Assembly: GCA_002471275.1 (NCBI GenBank) | Contig: DKPQ01000023.1 | Span: forward strand, 62,001-126,000 | DNA length: 64,000 nt | From: Flammeovirgaceae bacterium UBA7330 | GTDB taxonomy: Bacteria; Bacteroidota; Bacteroidia; Cytophagales; Cyclobacteriaceae | Direction of reading: 5' to 3' | Shown here: piece by piece, positions 27,530-36,183 of the stretch | Position numbering within the stretch: position 1 is the first letter of the stretch | Layout of the letters: each line of letters begins with the position of its first letter | Notes under the pieces: generated by a model | Databases searched by the model: none | The model's input: only the letters and a program-made list of their open reading frames with translations | Told to the model about the DNA's origin: nothing | Made by a program: the position numbers and the translations under genes

Positions 27530-28354
27530 ATGAGTCTGACGAAAGGAGCACTGAAGCAAAAACTGGAACAACAAAAAACGGTGTACGGTACCTGCATTAC
27601 AGCCAATCCTCCGCGATGGCCAAAGCTGGTTGCCGAAGCAAATCTTGATTTCGTTTTCCTCGATACTGAGCACATTGCGCTGGACCGGTCTGAGCTCTCG
27701 CAGATGTGTAATACTTACCAGGCGCTGGGCCTAACCCCCATTGTCCGAATACCCAAACCTGACCCCTTCCTGGCTAGCATGGCCATTGATGCCGGGGCTA
27801 TTGGTGTGATCGCTCCTTACCTGGAGCAGGAAAAAGACATCAAAGACCTCGTAGGAGCTACCAAATTTCGCCCACTGAAAGGTGAGAAGCTGGAAGAATT
27901 CCTATCCGGAGAGAAACAGCCGGATGAAGAGCTCCGAAAATATTTTGACCGTTATAATGAAGGTTTGCTCTGCATTGTAAACATTGAAAGCATCCCTGCA
28001 GTGGAGAAGCTGGATACGCTGCTCGCCATACCCGGAGTGGATGCCGTTTTCATCGGGCCACACGACCTTTCCATCAACATGGGTATCCCGGAGCAGTACG
28101 ATCACCCGGACTTCATCAAGATGGTAAAGCTGATCATTGATAAAGCCCGGAAACACACACTGGGAGTAGGCATTCACTTCTCCATTGAGCCGGAGCGACA
28201 ATTATTCTGGATCAAAGAGGGAGTGAATATTGTGGTGCACAGCAGTGATATGGCACTCTTTAGTCAAAGACTTAAAGCCGACATGGCGTTACTCAAATCC
28301 ATAGACAGTAATCAAAAACCCGAAGATGACACCTCATCATCAGTCACTATTTAA
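27530..28354 (+). CDS. HpcH/HpaI-family class II aldolase
   Basis: The 274-residue protein shows the HpaI fold: FVFLDTEHIALDRSEL with the general-base His, IVRIPKPDP with the pyruvate-binding Arg, metal Glu in IVNIESIPAV, and metal Asp in GPHDLSINMG. Such enzymes cleave 2-keto-3-deoxy acids (for example from glucarate, rhamnonate or aromatic routes) to pyruvate and an aldehyde in the cytoplasm. Its stop codon overlaps the next start (TAATG at 28352-28356), tying it to the family B gene downstream. It is divergent from the DHDPS-family gene. A role in the last step of uronic or deoxy-sugar breakdown is inferred. Confidence 0.85.
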   Translation: MSLTKGALKQKLEQQKTVYGTCITANPPRWPKLVAEANLDFVFLDTEHIALDRSELSQMCNTYQALGLTPIVRIPKPDPFLASMAIDAGAIGVIAPYLEQEKDIKDLVGATKFRPLKGEKLEEFLSGEKQPDEELRKYFDRYNEGLLCIVNIESIPAVEKLDTLLAIPGVDAVFIGPHDLSINMGIPEQYDHPDFIKMVKLIIDKARKHTLGVGIHFSIEPERQLFWIKEGVNIVVHSSDMALFSQRLKADMALLKSIDSNQKPEDDTSSSVTI

Positions 28355-30513
28355 TGATAAAACCAATGCTTAAAAAACTCTTTGTTCTAACCATCTGCTA
28401 CCTCTGCCTTTTGGCTGCTCCCACTGCACAAAAAGATGGCGAGCTTACTTTCCAGCAGGATGTAGCGCTCGTACATACCAGCAAGCAAGCCATTCCTGAC
28501 GGATCAGTCAGTGACATCACCATTGTGGATGGAAAACCTGTTATTTCTCTTTCGGGAAAGCTGATGCAGTACAATGGCAGCAGCTGGGAAAACTATTCCG
28601 GAAGTCTTGAGATCCCAAAAGGTAAAACCTTCACGCCTCCGGCAACTGGTGGTGCATTACTCTCCCAAATCGAATATCAGGGAGCCCTCTATTTAGGATG
28701 TGAAAATGGCCTCTACAAGACAGATAGCAAAGGAAAGAAGTTTGAGGCTTTGTACCCCGCTGATGAAAACTATAGCTGGAGTCCACGCGACGTCAGTACA
28801 CTGGTTGTGGATACCAGGGGTCGTCTTTGGGTGGGCACGAAAGAAGGGCTTGCCCGCTTTGATGGTTCGGCATGGAAGCTTTTCACTGGCAATGAAGGAC
28901 TTCCTTACAACAACTTCACCTGTGCCGCAGCAGGGCCCAATGGCGAAGTCTGGTTCGGAACTCAAAAAGGCGCCATCAGGGTTGAAGACGATTACTTCTA
29001 CTATCGGGCTACCCGACGATGGTTGCCCAATGACTATGTCAATGACATCGCTATAGATGAAGAAGGAACAGCCTGGATCGCTACCGGAAATGGTGTGAGC
29101 CAGATCTCTTCACTGGAGATGACCTATGAAGAAAAGGCCGATCACTTTATCAGCCAGGTAGAAGAACGCCACAACCGAATGGGCTTCGTCTGTCAAAGCG
29201 ATCTCCCGGTGGAATTTGATGTGAGCTCATCAAGAACTGACATTTCTGACAATGATGGACTGTATACCTCATGGTATGGGGCGGCCATGGCATACAAGTA
29301 CGCAGCCACTGGGGATCCCAAAGCCAGGGAGCTGGCTGTCAGAAGCTTTTATGCTTGCAAATGGCTGGTTGATATTACCCATGAGTCAGGCTTTCCTGCC
29401 CGGGTCATCATCCCTGTGGACTGGAGAGATCCGGTAAACGAGCAGTATAGCCCGGAATACAACCTGGCCAAACAAAAAAGAGATCCCTTCTGGAAAGACA
29501 TCCATCCACGCTTCCCATTGAGCAAGGATGGCAAGTATAGATGGAAATGCGACACAAGTTCCGATGAGCTATCCGGACACTACTTCTTTTATGCCATATT
29601 CTATGACCTCGTGGCAGAGACCGAGCAGGAGAAAGCCGATGCTCGCCAGGTGGTGGCAGACATCACGGATCACCTGATCCGACATGGCTTCAAACTGGTA
29701 GACCATGATGGGAAACCAACTCGTTGGGCCAACTTCAACCCGGAGTACTTTAACTCTGTATGGGGCTGGGAACAAAGAGGATTGAATTCTTTGGTGATGC
29801 TTTCTTTTCTCAATGTGGCCTCACACATGACTGGCGATGCCAAATATGATGAGGTGGCCCAGATGCTTCGCGACGAGCATGACTATCACATCAACTCTAT
29901 GCATGCAAAAGAATTTTACCCCCCGGAAAACGCTGTACCGTGGGACAACAACATCGGCCTGATGAGTTTGTATGGGTTGATGAACTATGAAAAGAACCCG
30001 GAACTGCTCATCATGTATCGCAATGCATTGGAAAATGCCTGGTTACATATCAGCAAACAGAAAAATGCTTTTTGGGACGGCATGTATGGGGCGCTGGCCA
30101 ACAGCTTCTCCGATAGAATCAAAAACGGGTATTTTGACCGAAAAGATCTTTTCCCCGAAAATCCGCTTTTTGCTAATGCAGCATTAAAGAAGTTTGAGAA
30201 AAGTACCCTTGACAACAGGTACATGGTAGAAACCCTCCAACGAACCCCTATGGATCTGATCGGTTACAGTATGGACAATACCCACAGGCTGGATGTGCAA
30301 CAGGACCCAACCCCAGCTCAGGATGAAGGTATGGGCTGGAGAGTCACAGATCAATATGCCCTGCCGGTAGATGAGCGGGGACACGTTCGTCTTGACAGGG
30401 ATGCTTTTGCCATCAAATACACCGAGGTACATGGAGGACATTCGGAAAATGAAGGCACTTTTTACCTGCTGCCCTACTACCTGGCCAGGTATCACAATTT
30501 GATTGAATACTAA
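28354..30513 (+). CDS. Propeller plus (alpha/alpha)-toroid secreted protein (family B, copy 3)
   Basis: The 719-residue protein has a signal peptide rather than a lipobox (core LFVLTICYLCLLAA, cleavage near APTAQ); an in-frame ATG at 28366 is an alternative start. The propeller includes LWVGTKEGLARFDGSAW and VWFGTQKGAIRV. The helical domain keeps the family motifs: SDNDGLYTSWYGAAMAYKY, TSSDELSGH, DHDGKPTRWANFNPEY (450-465), NTHR (642-645, Ser replaced by Thr), LPVDERG and LLPYYLARYH. It is more distant from copies 1 and 2 than they are from each other. Translational coupling to an intracellular aldolase suggests its product feeds that aldolase. Confidence 0.65.
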   Translation: MIKPMLKKLFVLTICYLCLLAAPTAQKDGELTFQQDVALVHTSKQAIPDGSVSDITIVDGKPVISLSGKLMQYNGSSWENYSGSLEIPKGKTFTPPATGGALLSQIEYQGALYLGCENGLYKTDSKGKKFEALYPADENYSWSPRDVSTLVVDTRGRLWVGTKEGLARFDGSAWKLFTGNEGLPYNNFTCAAAGPNGEVWFGTQKGAIRVEDDYFYYRATRRWLPNDYVNDIAIDEEGTAWIATGNGVSQISSLEMTYEEKADHFISQVEERHNRMGFVCQSDLPVEFDVSSSRTDISDNDGLYTSWYGAAMAYKYAATGDPKARELAVRSFYACKWLVDITHESGFPARVIIPVDWRDPVNEQYSPEYNLAKQKRDPFWKDIHPRFPLSKDGKYRWKCDTSSDELSGHYFFYAIFYDLVAETEQEKADARQVVADITDHLIRHGFKLVDHDGKPTRWANFNPEYFNSVWGWEQRGLNSLVMLSFLNVASHMTGDAKYDEVAQMLRDEHDYHINSMHAKEFYPPENAVPWDNNIGLMSLYGLMNYEKNPELLIMYRNALENAWLHISKQKNAFWDGMYGALANSFSDRIKNGYFDRKDLFPENPLFANAALKKFEKSTLDNRYMVETLQRTPMDLIGYSMDNTHRLDVQQDPTPAQDEGMGWRVTDQYALPVDERGHVRLDRDAFAIKYTEVHGGHSENEGTFYLLPYYLARYHNLIEY

Positions 30514-30537
30514 ACACAACTAGATAACCCAAAACAG

Positions 30538-31137
30538 ATGAAAAACAAACTCTTGATTATGTTGCTTATGGTCACCCTTCCGATGTTGACCTATGCAGAA
30601 AAGGACAAATGGAAATCACTTTTTAACGGTAAAAACCTGAAAGGATGGACGGTCCGAGGCAAGGCAGAATGGAAAGTAGAGGATGGTGTGATGATCGGGC
30701 AAGGTGCCAACGGACACATCTATGCTTCACCGGAGCTGACCGACCTGGAAGTGAAAGGTACTTTTCGGCTGAGCGACCAGGGTGGCGGCGGAAACAGTGG
30801 TATGTATTTCAGGAGCAACCCTCCAGCTGACAATCCCGATGGCTACCCACGTGGATATGAAGCCCAGATTTGCCACAACCAGGAAGCACATACCGGATGG
30901 CTTTGGAAACCCGGCAAGCCAACAGGTAAAGCCACTAAACTCATCACGAAAGACGATGAATGGTTTACCATGCGTGTGCGTGCTGTGGGGAGTGAGATCA
31001 AAATATGGGTCAATGATGAGCTGGTGATGGAATACACCGATGATGAATATACCAAAGGCTACTTTTCACTACAGTGCCACAACCCGGGCATGATGATCGA
31101 AGCTAAAGACCTTTATTACAAAGACCTGAGCAAATAA
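30538..31137 (+). CDS. DUF1080 / 3-keto-disaccharide hydrolase-like secreted protein
   Basis: The 199-residue protein has a signal peptide (cleavage near TYAE-KD). It shows the DUF1080 concanavalin-like fold: KSLFNGKNLKGWTV, AEWKVEDGVMIGQG, FRLSDQGGGGNSGMYFR, PRGYEAQICHN, and a terminal SLQCHNPGMMIEAKDLYYKDL. Some DUF1080 proteins act on 3-keto-glycosides made by Gfo/Idh/MocA-type dehydrogenases; others are only carbohydrate binders. A Gfo/Idh/MocA gene is present at 50329 but far away. It lies 24 bp after family B copy 3 and 5 bp before the phosphatase-like gene, so it is in the same operon. Confidence 0.8.
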   Translation: MKNKLLIMLLMVTLPMLTYAEKDKWKSLFNGKNLKGWTVRGKAEWKVEDGVMIGQGANGHIYASPELTDLEVKGTFRLSDQGGGGNSGMYFRSNPPADNPDGYPRGYEAQICHNQEAHTGWLWKPGKPTGKATKLITKDDEWFTMRVRAVGSEIKIWVNDELVMEYTDDEYTKGYFSLQCHNPGMMIEAKDLYYKDLSK

Positions 31138-31142
31138 GCAGA

Positions 31143-32480
31143 ATGAAGATACGATTCCTAACAGCAATCATGGGGATATTAATGGGCGCTGCGGTCAGTG
31201 CCCAGGATATCTCAAAGTATCAGTATCCCCACCATGTCAACATCTCATGGGAAACCGAACCCTCCACCAGTCAGTCCGTCAATTGGCGGACCAATGAGCT
31301 GCAGAAGGTGAGTTTTGTAGAATACACGGAAGCAACAGCTTCTCCTTTCTTCGAAAAAGACGTGAAGCGCATTGAAGCTGAAAGTGAAACTTTTGAAGGG
31401 GGTGATGATGCTGTCTGGAACTATCACAGTGCCAATATTATCGGTCTTAAGCCAAACACACTGTACTCCTATCGGGTAGGAAATGGCAATTTCTGGTCAG
31501 AGTGGGCAGAGTTTCGTACGGCTACAGGCACCAATGAACCTTTCACATTCCTGTATTATGGCGATGTGCAAAGGTTCATCCTCTCCAAGGGCAGCAGGGC
31601 TATTCGTCAGTCTATTATCCACAGTCCGGAGGCCAAATTCATGCTCTTTGGTGGTGACATGGTGCACAGAGGTGGATTGAACAAAGAAAACTGGAATGAG
31701 TTCTTTCAGACTGGTGAATGGATCTATCAGAATTACCCGATCATAGGTACCCCCGGCAATCATGAACACCTGATTGCCAGGAGTGGGGAAAACCTGTCGG
31801 AACACTGGGGGCTCAATTTCAGGTTCCCACAGAATGGACCGGAAGGCCACAAGGAAGAGACTTTCTATGTAGACTACAACAACATCCGGGTGATCTCTTT
31901 AAACCTCTGTCGATACAAATACCCGGAGGATCGGGATGTCATACTAAAATGGACCGAGGAACGGCTTAAGGAATTTGAAGGCGACTGGGTTTTCATTACG
32001 CATCACTATGCCATGGATGCCTCTGCAAGAAACAGGACACCTGGGATACGGTTTCCTGATTTCAAGGCACTTTATGAAAAATACGAGGTGCCGATCATCC
32101 TGACAGGGCATGAACATCTTTATGCACGGGGTCGGATGGATGACAAATTCCCTGTCTATGTCGTATCAGTATCCGGTCCATGGCAGAATGCCATCCAGTT
32201 TGGTAACTGGATAGAACGTGCCGGGACCTCACTACAGTTGTTTCAGGAGATCAAAGTGACTCCAACTGAACTTCACTATGTATCAAAAACGATTACAGGA
32301 GAGCTATACGATGAGTTTACGGTCACAAAAGACAAGAAAGGAAAGCTGAGCTACGAACCGGGCAAAAATCTTCCCCCTGAGTCACTTGTTCCGCCAGCCG
32401 ACTTTAAAGATCGATACAAAAAAGAACTGGTTGACTCCTGGGAGTCAGACCTGAATACCTATCTCAACAAAAAGAAGTAA
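31143..32480 (+). CDS. Purple-acid-phosphatase-like metallophosphoesterase
   Basis: The 445-residue secreted protein has a signal peptide (cleavage near VSAQ-DI). Next comes an N-terminal Fn3-like purple acid phosphatase domain (HHVNISWETEPSTSQSVNWR), then a calcineurin-type domain with metal ligands in YYGDVQR, FGGDMVHRGG, GTPGNHEH, FITHHYAMD and LTGHEHLYARG. The last ~60 residues are basic and helical. Such enzymes hydrolyse phosphomonoesters or diesters outside the inner membrane. In this operon it could remove phosphate substituents from the glycan or its fragments; that is inference. It overlaps none of its neighbours (5 bp gaps). Confidence 0.85.
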   Translation: MKIRFLTAIMGILMGAAVSAQDISKYQYPHHVNISWETEPSTSQSVNWRTNELQKVSFVEYTEATASPFFEKDVKRIEAESETFEGGDDAVWNYHSANIIGLKPNTLYSYRVGNGNFWSEWAEFRTATGTNEPFTFLYYGDVQRFILSKGSRAIRQSIIHSPEAKFMLFGGDMVHRGGLNKENWNEFFQTGEWIYQNYPIIGTPGNHEHLIARSGENLSEHWGLNFRFPQNGPEGHKEETFYVDYNNIRVISLNLCRYKYPEDRDVILKWTEERLKEFEGDWVFITHHYAMDASARNRTPGIRFPDFKALYEKYEVPIILTGHEHLYARGRMDDKFPVYVVSVSGPWQNAIQFGNWIERAGTSLQLFQEIKVTPTELHYVSKTITGELYDEFTVTKDKKGKLSYEPGKNLPPESLVPPADFKDRYKKELVDSWESDLNTYLNKKK

Positions 32481-32484
32481 CATT

Positions 32485-33633
32485 ATGCCACGACTAATGA
32501 TCACCCTGCTGGCAGTCCTTGTTTTAGGATCATGCAGCAAAAAACAATCCCAGGAGCAACAGTCCAATGACTCAGGCGTAATACAGCATGTGGTGATCTC
32601 TTACGAAGAAGGGATGTTCAGTGGCTGGCCAGCCAACTTTGGGGCCTGGAGCTGGGACAATGAGATCCTGGTGGGTTTCGATAAGGGTTTTCATAAAGAC
32701 CTGGGTGAGACGAGACATAATATAGACCGGGAAAAAGAAGAGATTACCTTATTAGCCAGAAGTCTCGATGGGGGGCTATCATGGAAAATCGAAGATCCAT
32801 CCCCGGAAGGTAGATTAGTAGCGCGTGGATCATCTCTGCACGGTGTAGAACCTCAGTATGATCATCGGGTGGAGCCAGTTGACCTGGAAGAGCCTATTAA
32901 TTTCAAGCACCCGGACTTCGCCATGACTTTGAGGTTTCTCAATTACAACACCGGGCCTTCCCTACTCTATTATTCATATGACCGCGGTCATACCTGGAAA
33001 GGTCCTTTCAACCTGGAGGTTTCCGGTCAGTCCAACATCCTGGCGCGAACTGATTACATCGTATTGGATGAAAAGCGGTGCATGATTTTTCAGTCTATGT
33101 CCAAGGAAGATAACCATGAAGGCAGACCTTTTTGTGCCATTACAGAAGATGGCGGACTCACCTGGGAATTGGTGGGAATGATCGGCCCGGAACCGGAAGG
33201 GTTTGGCATTATGCCATCAACCGTAAAGCTCTCAGACACCGAGTATCTCTCCACAATGCGCCGTCGCGAAGGAGATCACCGGTGGATTGATGCCTGGAGG
33301 TCAACGGATGCCGGTAAATCCTGGAAGCTCCTTCCCCCTCCTGTTGAGGACCTGGGTGAAGGAAACCCACCTAGCCTGATAAAACTCAATGACGGCAGGC
33401 TCTGCCTGACCTATGGGGTACGTGCTGAGCCTTACCGGATCGCTGCCAAGATCAGCGAAGACAAAGGCAAAACCTGGTCAGATGAGATTGTGCTTCGTGA
33501 TGACGGAGCCGGCAGAGACATCGGCTATGTCCGATCCCTTCAAAGACCGGATGGTAAGGTGGTGACGATGTACTACTTTGAAGACAAGCTAAAACCCGAA
33601 AGGTATATTGCCGCCACCATCTGGCAGCCGTGA
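32485..33633 (+). CDS. BNR/sialidase-like beta-propeller lipoprotein
   Basis: The 382-residue lipoprotein has lipobox LGSC (Cys17). It carries five Asp boxes: SLDGGLSWKI, SYDRGHTWKG, TEDGGLTWEL, STDAGKSWKL and SEDKGKTWSD. This gives a six-bladed sialidase-type propeller. The sialidase Arg triad cannot be assigned confidently; MRRREGDHRW is a candidate position. Enzymes with this fold include sialidases and other exo-glycosidases. It is the last gene of the 27530-33633 operon, 4 bp after the phosphatase-like gene. It is shorter than and not closely related to the propeller at 13354. Confidence 0.75.
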   Translation: MPRLMITLLAVLVLGSCSKKQSQEQQSNDSGVIQHVVISYEEGMFSGWPANFGAWSWDNEILVGFDKGFHKDLGETRHNIDREKEEITLLARSLDGGLSWKIEDPSPEGRLVARGSSLHGVEPQYDHRVEPVDLEEPINFKHPDFAMTLRFLNYNTGPSLLYYSYDRGHTWKGPFNLEVSGQSNILARTDYIVLDEKRCMIFQSMSKEDNHEGRPFCAITEDGGLTWELVGMIGPEPEGFGIMPSTVKLSDTEYLSTMRRREGDHRWIDAWRSTDAGKSWKLLPPPVEDLGEGNPPSLIKLNDGRLCLTYGVRAEPYRIAAKISEDKGKTWSDEIVLRDDGAGRDIGYVRSLQRPDGKVVTMYYFEDKLKPERYIAATIWQP

Positions 33634-34568
33634 AGGATGTTCAGTGCCCATATTAGTTTTTTTAGCCCACGTTGGATGTTCACCAGCATGTCCAGGACTT
33701 AACCAATCACGGGTGATACACCAACGATGGATTCAAGACGTAAGAAGAAATGAACCCGTGTAATCCCCCTTGCCCCCTTTATGCAAGTCCTTTGCGTTGA
33801 TTTTGGGTATCAGTAAAGGGGGATTCCAATAAAATGACATTCAATCTCCGGAGTCCATGTTAATGTTTTTCACCATAGCTATCAACCTAATATAAATTAC
33901 TGAATCCCGAAGGGATGAAAGTATTATAGAAATGGATTTCGATTATTTGAATAAACTCCGAAGGAGTGACATAAGGGGACTCCAAATGCGATTATATTCC
34001 TGCTACTTTGTTTCCAATAGTATACCGGTATTATGAAAAAAATTAATTTGAAAAACTTTTGTGTACTGAGAATAGAAGTAATCCCCCTTTCCCAAAGGGG
34101 GCAAGGGGGATTAGTACCCATGTCGGTGTTTTCACCAGCATGTCCGGGCTTTGGACGAGTCACAACTTATTTTAGGACAAGTCCCACTTTGACCTCCCGA
34201 AGGCATACTTTGACTTCCTTAAATCTTACTTTGGTTTCCCGAAGTTTACTCCATTGGGGAAAGTCCGTACTTGACTGGGAAAAATCCATACTCAGCAGGG
34301 GAAAACGCATACTTCGTCAAGGAAAATGCATACTTCGATGGGGAAAACGCATACTTGAGAAGGGAAAGTCCATACTCAGCATGTACTATTGAATAGTTCA
34401 GTGGGGAAAATCCATTTTTTGTTCCCATATCGGTTGTTTCACTAAAAATGGTCTTTGGGCCCATGTTGGTGTTTCTCACCAACATGCAATGGTACTTTCT
34501 TCATTTCACCAATCGCTGATGAAACACCAACGATGGCTTCTTAGGCGTAAAAAGATGGATTAAACTAC
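33634..34568. repeat. Repeat-rich 935-bp gap between convergent genes
   Basis: No credible gene is present. At least three hairpins share the theme CATGT-(C/T)-GGTG...CACCA-(A/G)-CATG: 33668-33690, 34119-34142 and a perfect 10-bp stem at 34462-34486. Small GAA-loop hairpins ATCCCGAAGGGAT (33904-33916) and ACTCCGAAGGAGT (33955-33967) match a common Bacteroidota repeat. A CCCCCTTT/AAAGGGGG hairpin sits at 34083-34101. Segments at each end (about 33640-33760 and 34425-34560) are related direct repeats sharing ACACCAACGATGG. A 21-bp tandem array lies at 34196-34409. Confidence 0.7.
34196..34409. repeat. Degenerate 21-bp phased tandem array with inverted left part
   Basis: GGGAAA-type boxes start at 34257, 34277, 34299, 34320, 34341, 34362 and 34404, so spacing is about 21 bp or a multiple. 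CATACT recurs exactly every 21 bp at 34287, 34308, 34329, 34350 and 34371. To the left, complementary TCCC-type boxes occur near 34196, 34217 and 34238, at the same period, so the array is partly inverted. Units differ in sequence but keep the phase. The 21-bp unit translates as repeated heptads on both strands, giving spurious frames. Confidence 0.75.
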
Positions 34569-36167
34569 CTATTCAGACAAACTCATCCAGGTAATTTGTT
34601 CCCAGTTTGATCTCACAAAATCCTGAGGCACTCCAGGTGTAGACCTCCCATTTTCAATGATTGATGTGATTTTCTGTATGAGGGACCCAACAACCTCCGG
34701 ATGCTCAAAGTATAAGTTAGTAGTTTCTCCGGGATCATTTTCCAGATCATACAATTCGTATGGAGCCTCTCCATCTTTTGGCTTGTAAAAAGCGGGTTTG
34801 AGTGAACCGCCGGAGCCTCTCAACATATTGAGTTTCCATTTTCCTTCCCGAATCGCAAAATGCCCGGTTACCGAATGATGAATAACTGGTCCTCTTTCTT
34901 GTTCAATGCTTTCCTGATCATTTAGATAAGGCAACAGGCTATAGCTGTCTTCCGCAGCATTATCTGGTAACGCAACTCCAATAATGTCCGCAATCGTAGC
35001 CAGGTAATCTGTCTGGCAAACCGGAACATCTACTGTTTTACCTGCATCGATCATATCAGGCCAACGCATCAGAAAAGGCACCCGATGACCACCCTCATAG
35101 ATATCTCGCTTGCCTCCCTTGAAATGCAAACTACTGTAGTGGTCATGTGTGTCACGCTGATACTCATAATTTGTTTCTGCTCCGTTATCGGAGCTGAATA
35201 TGACCAGTGTATTATTCTCAATTCCATTGGCTTTCAAAGCATCCAGCACCTGCCCTACCCGAAAATCTGTCTCTTCCATAAAATCACCATAATTTCCACA
35301 GTCACTTCTTCCACGGAAATCGGGATGGGTACAGTGGGGTAAATGAGGACTCGTCAAAGGAAGATAGAGGAAGAAAGGTCTTTCATCCCTGGCTGCCTCA
35401 TCAATAAATTCAACTGCTTTGGCTGCAAAAGTCTCCAATACCAATTCATCATTGAAGGAAGGAGCCACTTCTACCCAGCCACCACCTTCTCCAGGATCAT
35501 TATCATATGGTGGGGTCATGCGGTATGCTTTCGGGTTTATATCATCCCCGTATGATCGGTCGCTTGGGTCTGGTTTTTTCTTTGTCCAAAGCACGGGTGG
35601 ATCCGTTACCCTGTCATTTTCCAGATATGTGAGTATCCCGTAATTCATGGAGGCAGGGATGCCAAAAAAGTATTCAAACCCATGCTCCACAGGACCTTCT
35701 GTAAATGGTTGGGACCAATCGCGATTCTCACCAGGCTCCCCTTGAAATTCCATTTGTAGGTGCCATTTCCCCACCATGGCTGTATAATATCCATTTGCTT
35801 TGAGCAAAGAAGCGATAGTCATCCTGTCCTTCTCAATGAGGCAAGGGCCATCAGCCTCCAGCACCCCTTTTTTCAAGGATGTCCTCCAGCTATATCTCCC
35901 TGTCAACAGCGAATACCTGGAGGGAGTACAAACTGCATCACTGCTGTGGCCATCCGTGAAGACCACCCCTTCCCGGGCTATCTTATCGATGTTTGGCGTT
36001 TGGAATTTAGCTTCCGGATTGAGATAACTGACATCCCCATAACCCTGGTCGTCAGTGTAGATGATGATGATGTTAGGTGCTATAGACTGATCGGATGAGG
36101 TATGGCATGAGTATAAAAAGAAAGTGATAGTAACAGTAAAAAACGAAATCCACTTACTCATCTTCAT
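34569..36167 (-). CDS. Formylglycine-type (S1) sulfatase lipoprotein
   Basis: The 532-residue lipoprotein has lipobox LYSC (Cys21). The sulfatase core is clear: IIIIYTDDQGYGD with metal Asp39 and Asp40, then VCTPSRYSLLTGR with Cys80 as the residue converted to formylglycine. GKWHLQ follows, then SDNGAETNY with further metal ligands, and a C-terminal WKLNM...YELYDLENDPGE subdomain. It removes sulfate esters from carbohydrates in the periplasm or at the surface. A maturase is needed but none is in the window. It is the last gene of a minus-strand operon beginning at 40857, 16 bp after the PQQ-type gene. Confidence 0.9.
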   Translation of the reverse strand: MKMSKWISFFTVTITFFLYSCHTSSDQSIAPNIIIIYTDDQGYGDVSYLNPEAKFQTPNIDKIAREGVVFTDGHSSDAVCTPSRYSLLTGRYSWRTSLKKGVLEADGPCLIEKDRMTIASLLKANGYYTAMVGKWHLQMEFQGEPGENRDWSQPFTEGPVEHGFEYFFGIPASMNYGILTYLENDRVTDPPVLWTKKKPDPSDRSYGDDINPKAYRMTPPYDNDPGEGGGWVEVAPSFNDELVLETFAAKAVEFIDEAARDERPFFLYLPLTSPHLPHCTHPDFRGRSDCGNYGDFMEETDFRVGQVLDALKANGIENNTLVIFSSDNGAETNYEYQRDTHDHYSSLHFKGGKRDIYEGGHRVPFLMRWPDMIDAGKTVDVPVCQTDYLATIADIIGVALPDNAAEDSYSLLPYLNDQESIEQERGPVIHHSVTGHFAIREGKWKLNMLRGSGGSLKPAFYKPKDGEAPYELYDLENDPGETTNLYFEHPEVVGSLIQKITSIIENGRSTPGVPQDFVRSNWEQITWMSLSE

Positions 36168-36183
36168 TCAATTTCTGGGTTTT

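Noticed and set aside
26361..28354. A sialic-acid (nan) operon
   Set aside because: A symporter and DHDPS-type gene fit, but no epimerase, ManNAc kinase next to them or clear sialidase triad was seen, and the HpaI-type aldolase points to another 2-keto acid.
34033..34392. A 119-residue frame through the 21-bp array, with heptads such as GKSILSR
   Set aside because: The repeats are a result of the 21-bp period; the opposite strand also has an open frame, and there is no start signal or family.
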